A stretch of DNA of 64,000 bases, taken from NCBI GenBank assembly GCA_020205615.1, contig JAINUW010000387.1, forward strand, positions 1-64,000, given 5' to 3'. Below, one piece after another: positions 44,041 through 55,697 of the stretch. The translations under genes and the position numbers were made by a program. Source of the stretch: Panax quinquefolius. Lineage: Eukaryota; Streptophyta; Magnoliopsida; Apiales; Araliaceae. Below the pieces are notes generated by a model. The model was not told the origin of the DNA, ran no database searches, and was given only the letters and a program-made list of their open reading frames with translations. The stretch's first letter is position 1. Each line of letters opens with the position of its first letter.

Positions 44041-46200
44041 GAAGTTTTGGTTACAAATACAAATTTGTTCATGATTTAAAATAATTTTTTTAAGTCAAGG
44101 TTCTACTTGGGTATTGGATGCCGACTTTGGTTATCATAAATATAGATTTATGAAGGGACCAAACAGAAGTAGAAAGCTAAACAAATATAAGTAATCCTAT
44201 GTGCGGGAAATGTAGCAAAGGTTGCCATATTAGCCATAGAAACTTATAGTTTAGCAATGCCTATGGGCAAATCTATTAAGTCAATAAGTTGTTATTGTAT
44301 TCCAGTTCTTGTTAAAAATATTATTTCCATTTTATTGTTGGACAATGAAATCTTTGGTATTATAATTAAGAACAATTGTTGTTCTATTTATAATAATAAT
44401 GTTTTGTATAGAACCGGAATATTACTTAATTGATTTTGTATACTTGAATTACGTGAAAATAATTTTACAAATTGAACAAACTAGTATAAGAAAAGGAGAT
44501 GATCATTCAAAGAGTTGAATGTGTGTATTTGCTGAAATACAAGTGTGAATTATTTGAAAGGTTCAAAGAATTCAAAAGTGAAACAAATTGGCAAAGTATT
44601 AGGATTCTTTGATCGGATCAAGGAAGGAATACTTGTGCAATAAGTTTCTAGATCATCTCAAATGGTTTTCTCATAATGGACGCCTCTCGATACATAATAA
44701 TTGATTGATGTATCTGAAAAGAAAAATCATACCTTGTTGAACATGGTACGGTCCAAAATAATTTTACCGACATTCTAGTATCCTTCTAGGATCATGTCCT
44801 AGAAATGGCTGCATATCTACGAAAAGGTAACCTCAAAATCCGGCCCCAAGACTCCATAAAAGTTATGGACATGGAGGATTCCTAATCTTAAGTATGTTAA
44901 GTTAAGGGGTTGTCCAACTTATGTGAAAATGTTTCAAAGGATAAGCTTGGGACAAGATTTGACAAGTGTCGATTTGTGGGACATCCTAAAGTAAGTTTAG
45001 GGTATATGTTCTATAATCCTGCTTAGCAAAAGGTGTTTATTGTGAAACACGCTGCCTTCTAAGATAAATGTGTTTATCATTGAAGGGGCTAGTGGGAGGA
45101 TAATAGATCTTGAAGAGTTCAAGAACCACAAAATACTATAAGTCAAATAAGAGGAACCTGTAGATAGATCTATTTTACCACAACCGAATCGTAAATCTAG
45201 AATAGTACCGAAGATACCTAGGAGGTATGGATTCATCATGGATGATGATGATGAGGTACGCATCATAGACGATGATGATCTAGAGTTACATACGATGAGG
45301 TAAGAGTTCTAGTGTGTACAAAAGGGTCAGTGGGAGCGTCTTGAAATTTCTAGTATTATATGTTGATATACTACGGATGAGGAATTACATACCAATGCTA
45401 CAATCAGTAAAGATAAAGTTGTCTAAACATTCCTCCATGAATGATTTGGAAGAGTATCTTATTTGGGGATATAAATCTATATAGATAGATTTAAAAGGAT
45501 GCTCGACTTAACCCAAGGAACGTATATTCATTTGATGCTAAAGTCGTTTAGCATGGCAAACTCCAAGAGATGTCTCATGTTGATGAGCCATGGAGTGTAT
45601 CTCTCTTAATAGTCCCCACAAACTATTAAAAAGAGAGAGATCGCATGAGTAACAATCATGTATGTAATGAAATATATGAGACCTGATGTTGATCAGTCAT
45701 ATTATGGAGAAGTTCACTATGAGTCAGTGAAAAACATCTTAAAGTGCTTAACCGGCACTAAGGATGTGATCATATTCATGGTGGGTCTAAATTAAAACTA
45801 GATGGCTTAACAGACTCAAGTTTTTCAGACAGACCAAGATGAAAAAAAAAAATCCACTTTAAGGTAAAGCGTTATCTTGAACAGTGGTGCAGTGAATTGG
45901 AAAGGTTCCAAACAGCAAAGAGTTGCTGGTTTAGTGATAAAGACAAAGTAAATAGCTATAAATGAAGCTGCAGGTTGATTGCTTGGATTAAAAGTTCATT
46001 ACAGAACTAGGAATAGTTCCTAAGTCTCATCTTGGATCTAAACATGTGTTGTGGCACTTTCATTTGATTATTAGAATCATTGAAAGATGAGAAATCACTA
46101 TAGAGATAGTGGACTCTCATGAACAACATTACATATCCATTAACTAAAGCTTATCCAACAGCAGGATAATCGTCACTTAGAGAATAAGAGTATGAGATAC
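44041..46200 (+). pseudogene. E9 pol remnant (protease, integrase, RT, RNase H)
   Basis: Protease start STWVLDADFG near 44096. The usual segment ETYSLAMPMGKSIKS then CYCIPVLVKNIISILLLDNE lies at about 44240-44350. The integrase end region near 45000 reads GYMFYNPAXQKVFIVKHAAF. RT C-terminus YMRPDVDQSYYGEVHYESVK near 45680, RNase H SGAVNWKGSKQQRVAG near 45885. Much of the integrase core and most of RT are deleted or unreadable, with stops throughout. It cannot encode an enzyme. Confidence 0.82.
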
Positions 46201-46216
46201 CATGACGATTGACTTT

Positions 46217-46232
46217 AGTGCAAGTGGGAGAT
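46217..46232 (+). other. E9 polypurine tract
   Basis: GTGCAAGTGGGAGAT directly before the 3' LTR, the usual Copia tract. Confidence 0.8.
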
Positions 46233-48083
46233 TGAAAGTAGTATGCACACAAGCCAATCATGTTTGATGATAAAGCATATACTTTGTAACAATCTTATTC
46301 ATTTATTAATAAAAAGTATTAATTTATTAAAGGCTTTTAATTATCTACATGATACTATTTTATAATATGTGATAAACCCATAGTTTTAAGCAATGCTTTT
46401 AGAATAATGATGATGATCATTCTAATGAGATCTAAATTCTTAGAAAGCTTAAAACTAAAATAGTTCCCAATCATTGGATTACTAAATTGGGGATTAGTGA
46501 ATCCGGATAGATTGGTACATGCGTTGCTTGCTCATTGGATGAGGATGATTGATCTCATGATCATTTGTGTGGAGACACTAAAGCAAGTATGTAGGTGCTT
46601 ATTAGAGAATAAGTTCACTGAACGTGGCTCGCTAAGGAATACCTAATGGAGTTTTACTTGCCTGTCAATAGGAATTCCTGCAGTGATAGTAGTACAAGTA
46701 ATCCTTGGACTTGAGATCATCATAGTATCTTGTGTATGATGCGTTATACTTTGACTTATTCCTTAAGACCCTTAGGGAATATCAAAGGGTATGCTTGGGT
46801 ATAATAAGTTGTACATGGAGATAATGTATGATCAATAAAGAATCTACCACTTCTAATAAAAGAAGAGAAATGTCCTATATGATTCGATAAATGACAACCC
46901 AAAGAGTCCTTGGTTATAAGGCGAGAATGAAATTAGAAAGGAGTTTCTAATTTGCATTATTTGGAGTTGTGCATTTAAGAGTCGAAATACATATAATTAA
47001 ATAAAATAAGACTTGACAAGAATTTCATGTCTTATATTTAATTGGGACATTGTATGGTGGAAGGATTGAATTGCACGGTAACTATTTACTCAAAGGTTCT
47101 TTAATGATTAATGTTGAAATCTATATTATCCGGAAAGTCGTTGATCGCTAGGAGGCTTATCCTATTATCAGAATAAATATTATTTATTTAAATAAATTAA
47201 TTGTTTAATTTATTTATTTAAATAAGATTAGAATTGTTCTAATTGATTTATTCACAACCGGTTTAATATGGAGAACCTAAAGGGTCACACCATAAAAGGA
47301 AGAATAATTATTTAAGAAGTTAATGGCATAATCGTAATAATATGTTATGTATATTTAATTTAATCTATGGTGATAGAATAAATTAAATAGCTTAATATTT
47401 ATTATTTAATATTTTAGAAATATTAATTATAAATTAATAAGAGGAGTCTTATTAATATTATTACAATTATTATTATTTTAATTTCTAAAAGAGTTTAGGA
47501 ATTAATTTAATATAAGTACTCTCATTTATTCCTAATAGGATTAGGAGGGAAAATTAATTAAAGGAGTTTAATTAATTATCCCTAATAAGATTAGGGAGCC
47601 CATTTAATTAAAAGAGTTTAATTAAAAATACCTTATTTTAATAGGGTTACTTGATATCTTTATAAGAGAAGTCTTATATCAGATATCAATGATACGCAAT
47701 TCCAAAAGTTGGAGAGTACGCCCTTTTTCTATAGAGATGGAAAAAACTAGGGTTGAGTCAATATCCCTTCTTCTTGAATCATTATTATTCCTTGGTGGAT
47801 CACCTCTAGAGGCCATACACTTGGGTGGCTTACATTGATCAAAGGAAGGAACCAAACCCGGTGGATTCAAGGAGATCATGAGAAGTAGGAGGTGAACTCG
47901 TACATGAGGAAGCTCGTTTCTACAAGGGTATGATTTCATAATTTCTTATTCTTCGTTTAATTAATAATTGTGCATAAAGGGTGATCCGGGTATATGGTTT
48001 GTAAAAATTTTAAACTCTGATTTATCTCGCTTCTGCTTAATTTTTGTAATTTGATTGCGTTCTTGAATATTACAAACCTAACA
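46233..48083 (+). repeat. E9 3' LTR
   Basis: 1851 bp, TGAAAGTAGTATGC to CAAACCTAACA, followed by cttat. Nearly identical to 39045-40890. Confidence 0.93.
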
Positions 48084-49362
48084 CTTATTTGAGCATTTGC
48101 ATTTGGAGATTTAGTTGGGTCATCTTGTAGCTTCTCTTCAACTTCAAAGTGAGTACTCTGAGAATTGGTCATAGGGCTTAAATATTCTTCTTCATCAACA
48201 GAGTTTACATCTTCTTTTATAGATCTAGCTCCACATTGCTGGATCTATTCTCTGGGGATTCAGTCTTGAGATCATCAGTTTCCTTTTCTTCTTTTGACTG
48301 TATGTCCTCTTCTTTGTTAGATTTTCTTCCTTGGGGAACTAGAACTGATTTTTTCATCCCTTTTGCTTTCTTCTTGGGTGGTTCTTGGAGTAGTCTATTA
48401 CTCATTCTTTTTGGGATTTTAGCAGTTGATGCTGGTTTTTCTCCTGCTCCTTGTTTCTTCTTGTCAGTGGAAACATGTCTTGACGAAGCCTCTACATTTT
48501 TCAAATTCTTAGGCTTCTTCTTCGTCGGTGTGGCAGCAACTGTTGCAGAGTCATCAGACTCAGAGCTTTCCACCTCCTTTGTTTTTCTCTTCTTTGCAGA
48601 GACTTTTCTGCTGCTTCTAGTTTGTGTTAGTCTCCTGTTTTCCTTTGGGTTTTTCTACCAATTCACAAACAGTTGTGGAGACATTACTTTGTGCACATTC
48701 AGAGGTTCTCCCTCATTATCCTTGATTTTGCTTCCCAGCTTCTTCTTCATCACAATGCTTAGCAGTCTTCCATGAAATACTTTTGTAAGTGGTTTGTCTG
48801 TAGATTTCTTCAACTCATCTTTTTCTATCCATTTGGAGATTTGATCGAACAGGATAGCTCCAAAGTTGATTTACTTCTTCAGAACTATGGCAGACATAAT
48901 CTTCAACTACTGTTCGAGTACAGTGTCGTGTGTAGTATCTTTGCACAGTATACATTTTCCCGCTATCTCAGCAAGAAACTCGAATTCCTTAGGAAATTCC
49001 TTCTTCTTCATATCCTTCAGACTAGGGTTTCTTTGGTACCGCATTAGCCTCTTGCCTTCTTCAATGTCGACTTCATCCAGGTTTATCTGACCTTTATTGG
49101 GAAACCCTAGTCATTGATTGATGTCTGATGCTCTTATCGTTAGACTAGATCATTTCACCTTAGTAGTCAGAAGCTCAAAGTTTGTTGAAGCATTTGAGTA
49201 GAACTGCTTCACTAGCTCTGTATAAACTGGAGTGTTGGCCTCCAAGCACTCAGAGAACCCAACTTCCTTTACGAGTTCAAGTATATCCTTGAACTTTGTC
49301 TCTGATTCTTCAAACTTTGTAAAGCCGAGTTGAATACCCGTTATAACTTTCCATTCTTCCAT
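48084..49362 (-). pseudogene. E8 large ORF, N-terminal half (PTPD-like domain)
   Basis: Starts MEEWKVITGIQLGFTKFEES at 49362. Domain cues are TELVKQFYSNASTNFELLTT, SDINQ-stop-LGFPNKG, MSAMVLKK, INFGAILFDQISKWI and KPLTKVFHGRLLSIV, the order seen in the SIRE-associated branch of the PTPD family (weaker match than E3). A Lys/Ser-rich region follows (TPTKKKPKNLKNVEASSRHV; PPKKKAKGMKKSV), likely nuclear or nucleic-acid binding. Stops occur near 49113, 48907 and 48653 and a frameshift near 48220. After that the frame (MTNSQSTHFEVEEK) continues in phase into 39039. A TATA box is 170 bp upstream. Function unknown. Confidence 0.6.
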
Positions 49363-50181
49363 TTAAGGAGTTCAAGGTATATGGTATGTGGTTCGGAGAG
49401 ATTTAGCTGAATGTGATTTGGGCTCTGGAAGTTTAATTGGTTTGGCTTCGAAGAAGATTCTAGGGTTTGAAAATTGGAGGGAGAGAGGTTCAATATGTTC
49501 TGATAACTGTTTATAGATTTGAATTTGTTTTTATAGCAGTTCCTTCTGACTCTGTATCGCTTTAACGTGTCAACTAGTCATTGGTTGCACGATGTCCATT
49601 AATGAGCTATAACTCCCCATTAACTTTTCAGTTATATGTCTCTTTTAGAAGAGTAGACCTTTGATTGACGTGGATTGACCGTTGACCTTTCTGGTTCATA
49701 GAGTATCTTGATAAGGCAGTTATGGACTCTACATTTTCCCTTGTTGACTCAACGATCAACATTTGAGAGATGTTGCATTGGATGATTTTGACATTCTTCT
49801 AATTTTGAACCTGCAAAGTTCAGCTACTGATGTACTTCATGAACCCTTGAGCATGTTTCTTCAACAGGACATCTTTCCAACTAATCTTCAAATTTATCTC
49901 CCATAATCTGAATATTTGAGCATTTGCCCTGTTCTTCTAAGCTCCTTATAAGTTAAGAGTAGTCTCTTGTAAGACTTCGATCGTCGAGTCTGTTTCTATG
50001 ATCGTTGAGGTTGTACTGCGATCAAAGAGGTTACATCATGATCGTTAAGTTCTCTCAAACTCTACTCTGCGATCGTTGACTGTCTTGATCCTTGAGATGA
50101 ACTTGATTTAGCAATTCTTCTGGGTTAAGGTAGCTCAGGAAGGGCCAACCTCTTAGAGTGAGCTAAGGGTCAGGTTTGTCC
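49363..50181 (-). promoter_or_regulatory. E8 spacer upstream of the PTPD ORF: candidate internal promoter
   Basis: No gene. Minus-strand CTATAAAAA at 49536-49528 is a good TATA box about 170 bp before the ORF. At 49978-50093 four or five copies of GATCGT / CGATCGT lie close together, related to the ATCGTAG repeats of the LTR U3. The layout parallels the E3 spacer. Confidence 0.45.
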
Positions 50182-50844
50182 CTAAGGCGCTTTCCAGATG
50201 AGATGCTTTAGGAGTAATTTGAACTGATATCTCTTTTGACCTTTTCTGGTGAGGAGGTCCTCTATCAACTTCAGATAATTATATTTGCTGTGATCGTGGT
50301 GTATTCTTGCTTTTACACTGCTATCAGATGTTTGATTGTAGGAACTACATGATTTTAAGTTAGGTGGCTGATAGGTTATCAGTAGTACGTTTTGAGACGT
50401 TCCTACTGACTTTGGATCTTCATTTGGTTCATCAGCCACAAAGTTTTGGGACTCTGTAGCTGGTACATTGCCTCATAGAATATTTCAGTGTTGTTGTTCC
50501 TTAAGAGATCACTGCTCCCCCATGGTTGATGTTGTCTTTTCAGTGAGGTGTGATTCTTTTCCTTCATGTTCATTTGGAAGCATCCCTGGATATCTCTTTA
50601 TGACTGAAGTCATTAAATCTTCAGGGTTGATCATTCTTCGATCTATTGACAACACTACGAACGTAGTCTTTTTTGTCAGCTTGTACTTGTAGAGTTCTGC
50701 TCCCGTAATGAGTTCCTCATGTTTGATGCTCGATGATCTTCTGATGTAAGATTCCTTGAGGACAATCTTCGCATGCTTGAGCATCTAAGACCCTTTTTCA
50801 TTTTTGGTTGAACGACCTTCTTTCATATAAAGGTTAGCAGCCAT
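50182..50844 (-). pseudogene. E8 unknown ORF upstream of the PTPD ORF
   Basis: One frame of about 221 codons from MAANLYMKEGRSTKNEKGS at 50844 to 50182. A stop lies at codon 20, and three TGA stops lie close together near 50475-50511. The open part includes MLKHAKIVLKESYIRRSSSI and FVVLSIDRRMINPEDLMTSV, a soluble, basic, mixed-composition sequence. The end (KYNYLKLIEDLLTRKGQKRY) is helical and basic. I recognise no family. It stands where gag would be expected but has no zinc knuckle or capsid motif. Spacing to the next ORF is 819 bp. Confidence 0.4.
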
Positions 50845-51704
50845 TTGAGCTTCATTTATATTAGCTCAGCAGGTCTTCAAGGACAAGCTTTGATATGTAG
50901 GAGTTTTGTCAGAATTATTTCTAAACAGTCCTAAGCCTTCTGCTGGTTGAGTCTTCTTGACTGAAGTCTTTTGCTTTAGCATTCCTAAATGTGGTCAAAT
51001 AGACCAAGTACCTGCAGGTTATACATTTCTATTTTTGGTACCCATGGTTAAATGGGTCCTGCTAAGTTAGTTTACTAAACCCCTGTTCCTCATATATTTG
51101 GATAATCATCATATTGACCACCATAATTCGTATTCATGCATAAAATTAACTTAGGTAATATTTTCTGAGATGCATGGTAGTGAGTGTGTGTGAAATCTGC
51201 CCTTTTAATAACACACTCTTTTTCTTTGATGGTTTCATCTTTTGCTAGGTTATGTTCACACGGTTTAAATGTTCACAGAGTGAGAATCAACTCTACGATT
51301 TATTAGTATCTGGTTGATTCATGGAGGTGATCAGTTTCTATGAATCTTCAAGATTCTCTTGTAGATCTGATCATACTCTATGTGTCATTAAACACTTAGA
51401 CCATAGGATGTATAAACACGTTAACTCATCAGCAAAGATTACTTCACATTCATTCGACCTGTGATGCTCTTAAAACCATTTCAGGTTTCTTTCAAGTTGT
51501 CATCTTCAACCTAAAACTTGGACGGAGAGAAAGTTTATAGACATTTGAGTTTCCATCATCAGTGTACTTTCTCTCTTCACCTTTTTAGATAGATTATGAA
51601 TTTTTGAAGAAAAATTGTTATAGTTCGTAAGTGAGTTGCAAATATGATGTTCATATCTATATTAGTGAGGAACCGTACCTTTTTGCTGTCATTTTCTTAA
51701 ATAT
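50845..51704 (-). other. E8 leader remnant
   Basis: About 860 bp with no credible gene. The primer site that should lie at its right end is missing. The sequence changes abruptly to E10 at about 51705. Confidence 0.6.
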
Positions 51705-53148
51705 ACTAAGAGATAAATTAGCACATACCTTAACTCACAATTACCAATCTTCTATTAACCCTAATATATTAAACAAATCAAATTCAACGATTAAAATTAA
51801 CAAAACCAAAACTAAAATTTAGAATAATTAAATTAACATAAAACAATCACGAATACCAAAATCTGAATTTTCAAACAATTGATGGAGAATTAAACTTATG
51901 ATTTCACCTTAAGCTTCACTTTGATTTTAACACTTTTATCCCAATTTAACGCACTATCTCAGTTTATTAATCAAGAACACGAACGCAGTACTAACCACCT
52001 CTCGATGCACTAATACCATATTAACTTCAATCCATAATTAAGATAGAAATTTGTTAAACACCTTAATCAACTAACCCGCTATATCTCTATGTGAATTACA
52101 ATTAAAGAAGGTTGAAGAATAAGTTCTCTATTCGATTACATGCGGCGTCAAGTAAATCTCTACCTTAACACGAATCAAGTTTAAGCTACTAACAAATTCC
52201 TAAACACATGATATACTAACTAGGTCTAGAATTGAATATCCTCTCTCGATTCCACCCAACTCCACAAAGAATTGTTGATCAGGCAATTCATAGATTCAAG
52301 CACAAATTAATATAGATAAACTGGAGATAACTTATTAAATTGGGAATCAAAGCTTACAAAACCATCGATTCACTTAAGGATCCATCACAAGCCTAAAAAA
52401 TGAATTAGTTCATAATAAATGAAATAAACACTGAATAAATCATAGAAATCATTCTTTCAATTACAAATAATAATCTAACACAAAGAATATTAGAAAACAC
52501 CCTTTACGTAGACTAAAATTGCAATCGTCTTGAAAAACTCTTCGAAATACTCCTCCATTTTTGCTCTTCACAAGCTGACTTTGATCTCTGTAATCTCCTT
52601 AAATCCCTTCTCTTTTGTGTTTGATAGAGTAGTATATATCCAGCCTAACACTCTAGCCACAATCTTTATCCAATAGACTTATAAGACCATACAAACAACT
52701 AAAATTCGAGTCCAAAAGGAAGTATAACTGCAACAGGACACCTCAAATTTTCCCAACCCATACAGACGACGGGTATGTATACTGTAGATGCCCGCCCCGG
52801 TGGGCTTGTGCTCTATCTTGAATGAATGTAGACCCCCTGCCTACTCGACGGAAGTGTGTATGTAAACGCCACTTGTGCCATTGCTTCCTCTGCTAGATAA
52901 CTTGGAAGACCCCCATGGGTGGGCTATCCTCCGAAATGACTTGTTGCAAAGACCTTTGAGTTGTTTCCAAATATGCTCCAATTAAGTTCCAAATGCACCA
53001 AATATCTCCAATAGCACGTTCAATTCTACAACCATCAACCTACACATAAAATGACATAAAACAAGTGAAAATGCTCATGATCAAAAGAATATAACAACGA
53101 AATAAGCATGAATTAGATATGAAATTGCGTATATAAAATACACTTATT
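51705..53148 (-). repeat. E10: Athila-like LTR fragment
   Basis: About 1.44 kb matching the E3 LTR from about base 90 of the plus-strand copy (GATAAATTAGCACATACCTT like 7303 on) to its end (AAATACACTTATTA). The first 90 bp are absent. It carries its own GC-rich island (52750-52930) with GCCCGCC-cc-GGTGGGC at 52790-52805 and a minus-strand TATA box at 52631-52641, the same arrangement as E3. No internal region follows, so it is a solo or truncated LTR. Confidence 0.75.
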
Positions 53149-54757
53149 AGCCAGCAGCCTTGGGACTTCAGTTCACTAAGAACTCTTCAAGGCCAGCAGC
53201 TTTGGAACTCCTCTAGTTCCTCAGGAACTCTTCAAGCCCAGTAGGATTAGAACTTCATTTAGTCCTTCCGGACAAAGACCCCTCAGACCCTGGCTTGTTG
53301 TTGTTGTTGTTGGTGGTGGTGCTGAGCTGCTAAGATGTCATTAGGCTTCAAAACATATTTTGTACTTAGCAGCTTGGTGTGGTCGTCTTTGCTTTCTGCT
53401 TCGAGTTTGGACCACATCTTCTTTGGTGCAGCTGATCTTTATTCTTTTCTGCTCATCTTCATCTTGTATCAGCAGTGCACCATCACCATCTGGATTTGCT
53501 AAGTCTATGTGCTTTTGGTAGACTTCGTCTAGCACTTAGCAATCCCTGAACCATTCTTGAATGTTTTGCATACATGGTTTTGCCCTTGTTTAGTTTTAGC
53601 TTTTGGTTCACGGTGATTCGTAGAGTGGCTCTCTTGATCTTCTTTGTACTCAGCCACTCTTCTGAATGCTATCTTCTTGGCCTTCTCGGCTCTCAGCTTG
53701 GCTGCCATCTTTAGTGGCATTCTCATCTTTGTTGAGTGAAGCTTTGATCTGTTTAAGTTCTTCTTCAAAGCTGCTTCACTTCCACCTTGGTAGTCTCACT
53801 GTCATTGAGACTTGTTCTGTTGATCTTTGGTTGAACTCGTATAGTCAACAATAACATTCACCAACTCAACGATTCTGCAACATAGCAATCATCAGCAACT
53901 CTTGATCTTTGAAGCTTTGTCGATTTATACTGCTTCTAAATCTTCCCGTTGCAAGATAGCCATTAAAAGCTATTCAAATTGCTTCACAGATCTCGAGTTA
54001 TTTGGTGCAGACTGCCGATGTGACATATCATCTTTTTTTGACTTTCTAACATTGTAGTCTACTGTTTCACCTACCCCGTCAGATATGTTACTTTGATGTC
54101 TTGGGCAGGTCGACGACTTTATTTCCCCCTTCTGATTTATTGATCAGAAGTTGTCCCTGCGTCGATGCTATCAATAAGCTTTTGTCTGAATGCCAACCTT
54201 CAGATTGAACCGTTGCCAATGGTTCAATCCTTAGTTGTTCGAACACTACGATTCTGATGCACTTCTTCTTGGACCTGATCGTAGTGTCTTATTGACATGT
54301 AGAGTCAACACTACGATCTCGAGGAGTGTTCACTTAATCTTCTGTGTAGAACACCTCTTCCTCTTTTTTGTCTGATTGCTTCAATACTTCATTTTGCCTC
54401 ATTGCTCTCGATTAATCGATGGATTGACTCCTTGTTTCTGGCCCATTCTGAATAACAAGTCACTTCAGATTTGTGGCGTGTCCAGTTCGCTTTCTCATTA
54501 TGATCTCCCGTTCACTTATCATCAATGGACTGACCCAATGCTTAATCACTTTTAGCCTTGTTATTCAGAGGCTGACCAGTATCTTTGTGTATACTCCATC
54601 AGTTTCTTCTTTGTTTGGCAAACACTACGATCCTGGTCACTTCCAATATCATTGTTATCATTCCACTTGTCAGCTACTGCACATGCTGATTTTCCTTGGT
54701 CAGCTACTAAAGTCTTCTTGTGATTATCTTGTGGAAGTCTTTATCTTGAATTGCTTT
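53149..54757 (-). repeat. E8 5' LTR fragment
   Basis: Matches 34425 to about 36020 of the 3' LTR, including the stem-loops (53160-53250; here GTTC-actaa-GAAC), the C/T-rich coding-like stretch and the TATA box. The end that would join the leader and the outer 990 bp are both missing. It ends at about 54757 next to E7 gag. Confidence 0.85.
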
Positions 54758-55430
54758 AAAATTTAATGTGTTGGCTAGGTTCGCTCCGCATCAAGTTGAT
54801 ACGGAGGCTAGGAAGGCGAGAAGGTTTGAGCTGGGATTAAAACCCTTGCTCTACAACAAGGTGGCGGTGTTGCAAATCAATACTTTTGCAACACTTTTAG
54901 AAAAAACTATTATTGTTGAGGAGGGGAGTGAGGCCACGAGCCTCTACAATAAGGAAAAAAAATAACAAGGGCAATGTAGAGGGAGCTGTGAAGGTGGAAA
55001 CTAATAGTGGGAATGGGGGCGGAAATGGAAAGAGAAAAGGGAGCAATTTTGGGAATGTGTTGATGAAGCAAGAAGGTGTGAAAACGCAGGTTGTTCAATG
55101 TAATAACTGTGGGAAGAACCATTTGGGTGAGTGTCTGAAAGGTAAGTTTGCGTGTTATAAGTGCGGGCAGGAGGGCCATATCTCTCCCAACTGCCCTAAT
55201 CCTAGAATGAATAGTGGGTGTTTTCTGTGCGGGTCAATGGAGAATAAGGTGAAGGATTGTCCAAAAACGAGAATGGAGGCAGGAATCATGAACACGAGAA
55301 AAGGCAGCGGGACTCTGGCGATCACAGGACCAACGTCACCAACCAAGACAACAAAATCAACCTCAAGGGTCTTCAACATGACGGTCCAGGATGCTGTGGC
55401 AGCTGGTGTTGGAACTCCAGGTACTATTCG
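54758..55430 (+). pseudogene. E7 gag C-terminal part and start of protease
   Basis: Begins inside capsid with FAPHQVDTEARKARRFELGL and NTFATLLEKTIIVEEGSEAT. A frame change occurs in an A-run near 54954-54962. The nucleocapsid has CNNCGKNHLGEC, CYKCGQEGHISPNC and CFLCGSMENKVKDC, the third lacking its His. FNMTVQDAVAAGVGTPG is the lead into protease. Homology ends near 55415-55430, before the FDSGA site. Everything from protease to integrase and chromodomain is absent. Confidence 0.85.
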
Positions 55431-55697
55431 TACAAATTTTATTTTTCGTATATATGATTTTCCTATATATAGCAAATTATTTTATAAAAAAAATTTGAAG
55501 GAGGAATTTGAGTTCTATTAGAAATCAAAATTTCGTTTAATCAGATAGACAAGCTTTACGTTGAATAGTTAAAGATCAATTCGATCAAAATTTGATCGAG
55601 ATCTATTTGCAATGACTGTGTATGTTATCTACCCTTATATGTTTAATTTTCTTTAAATGGTGATTTCGGGGACGAAATCTTTCTAAGGGAGGGTGAA
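55431..55697 (+). other. E7 3' internal end and polypurine tract
   Basis: Joined directly to early protease. ATTTCGGGGACGAAATCTTT at about 55663-55682 is the standard 3' end of Tekay-like elements. The tract AAGGGAGGGTGAA ends at 55697, before the LTR. Confidence 0.82.

Larger units (their letters stand above)
39045..48083 (+). mobile_element. E9: Copia element with decayed gag-pol
   Basis: Complete, TSD cttat, LTRs at 39045-40890 and 46233-48083, primer site at 40892, long structured leader, gag and pol remnants (43255-46200) and polypurine tract. Gag wording and domain order (protease, integrase, RT, RNase H) are those of Copia. The LTRs are nearly identical while the coding part is shattered. 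Confidence 0.9.
34013..54757 (-). mobile_element. E8: SIRE-like Copia element without visible pol (minus strand)
   Basis: Minus strand by its polypurine tract. In sense: truncated 5' LTR (54757-53149, with E10 beside it), leader, unknown ORF (50844-50182), spacer with repeat cluster and TATA box, PTPD/coiled-coil ORF (49362-37221, split by E9), polypurine tract, 3' LTR (37008-34013). No gag, RT or integrase can be read. The primer site is deleted. LTR length, G-run near the LTR end and TGTTAG...CTAACA ends suggest a SIRE-like family. Confidence 0.75.

Noticed and set aside
48236..48775. Plus-strand open frame of 179 codons
   Set aside because: It lies antisense to the Lys/Ser-rich part of the E8 large ORF. 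Its Ser/Phe/Leu-rich composition is what that region gives when read backwards.
54473..54766. Plus-strand frame of 97 codons as a host gene
   Set aside because: Same frame as 35730-36035 in the other E8 LTR, and it crosses the deletion junction.
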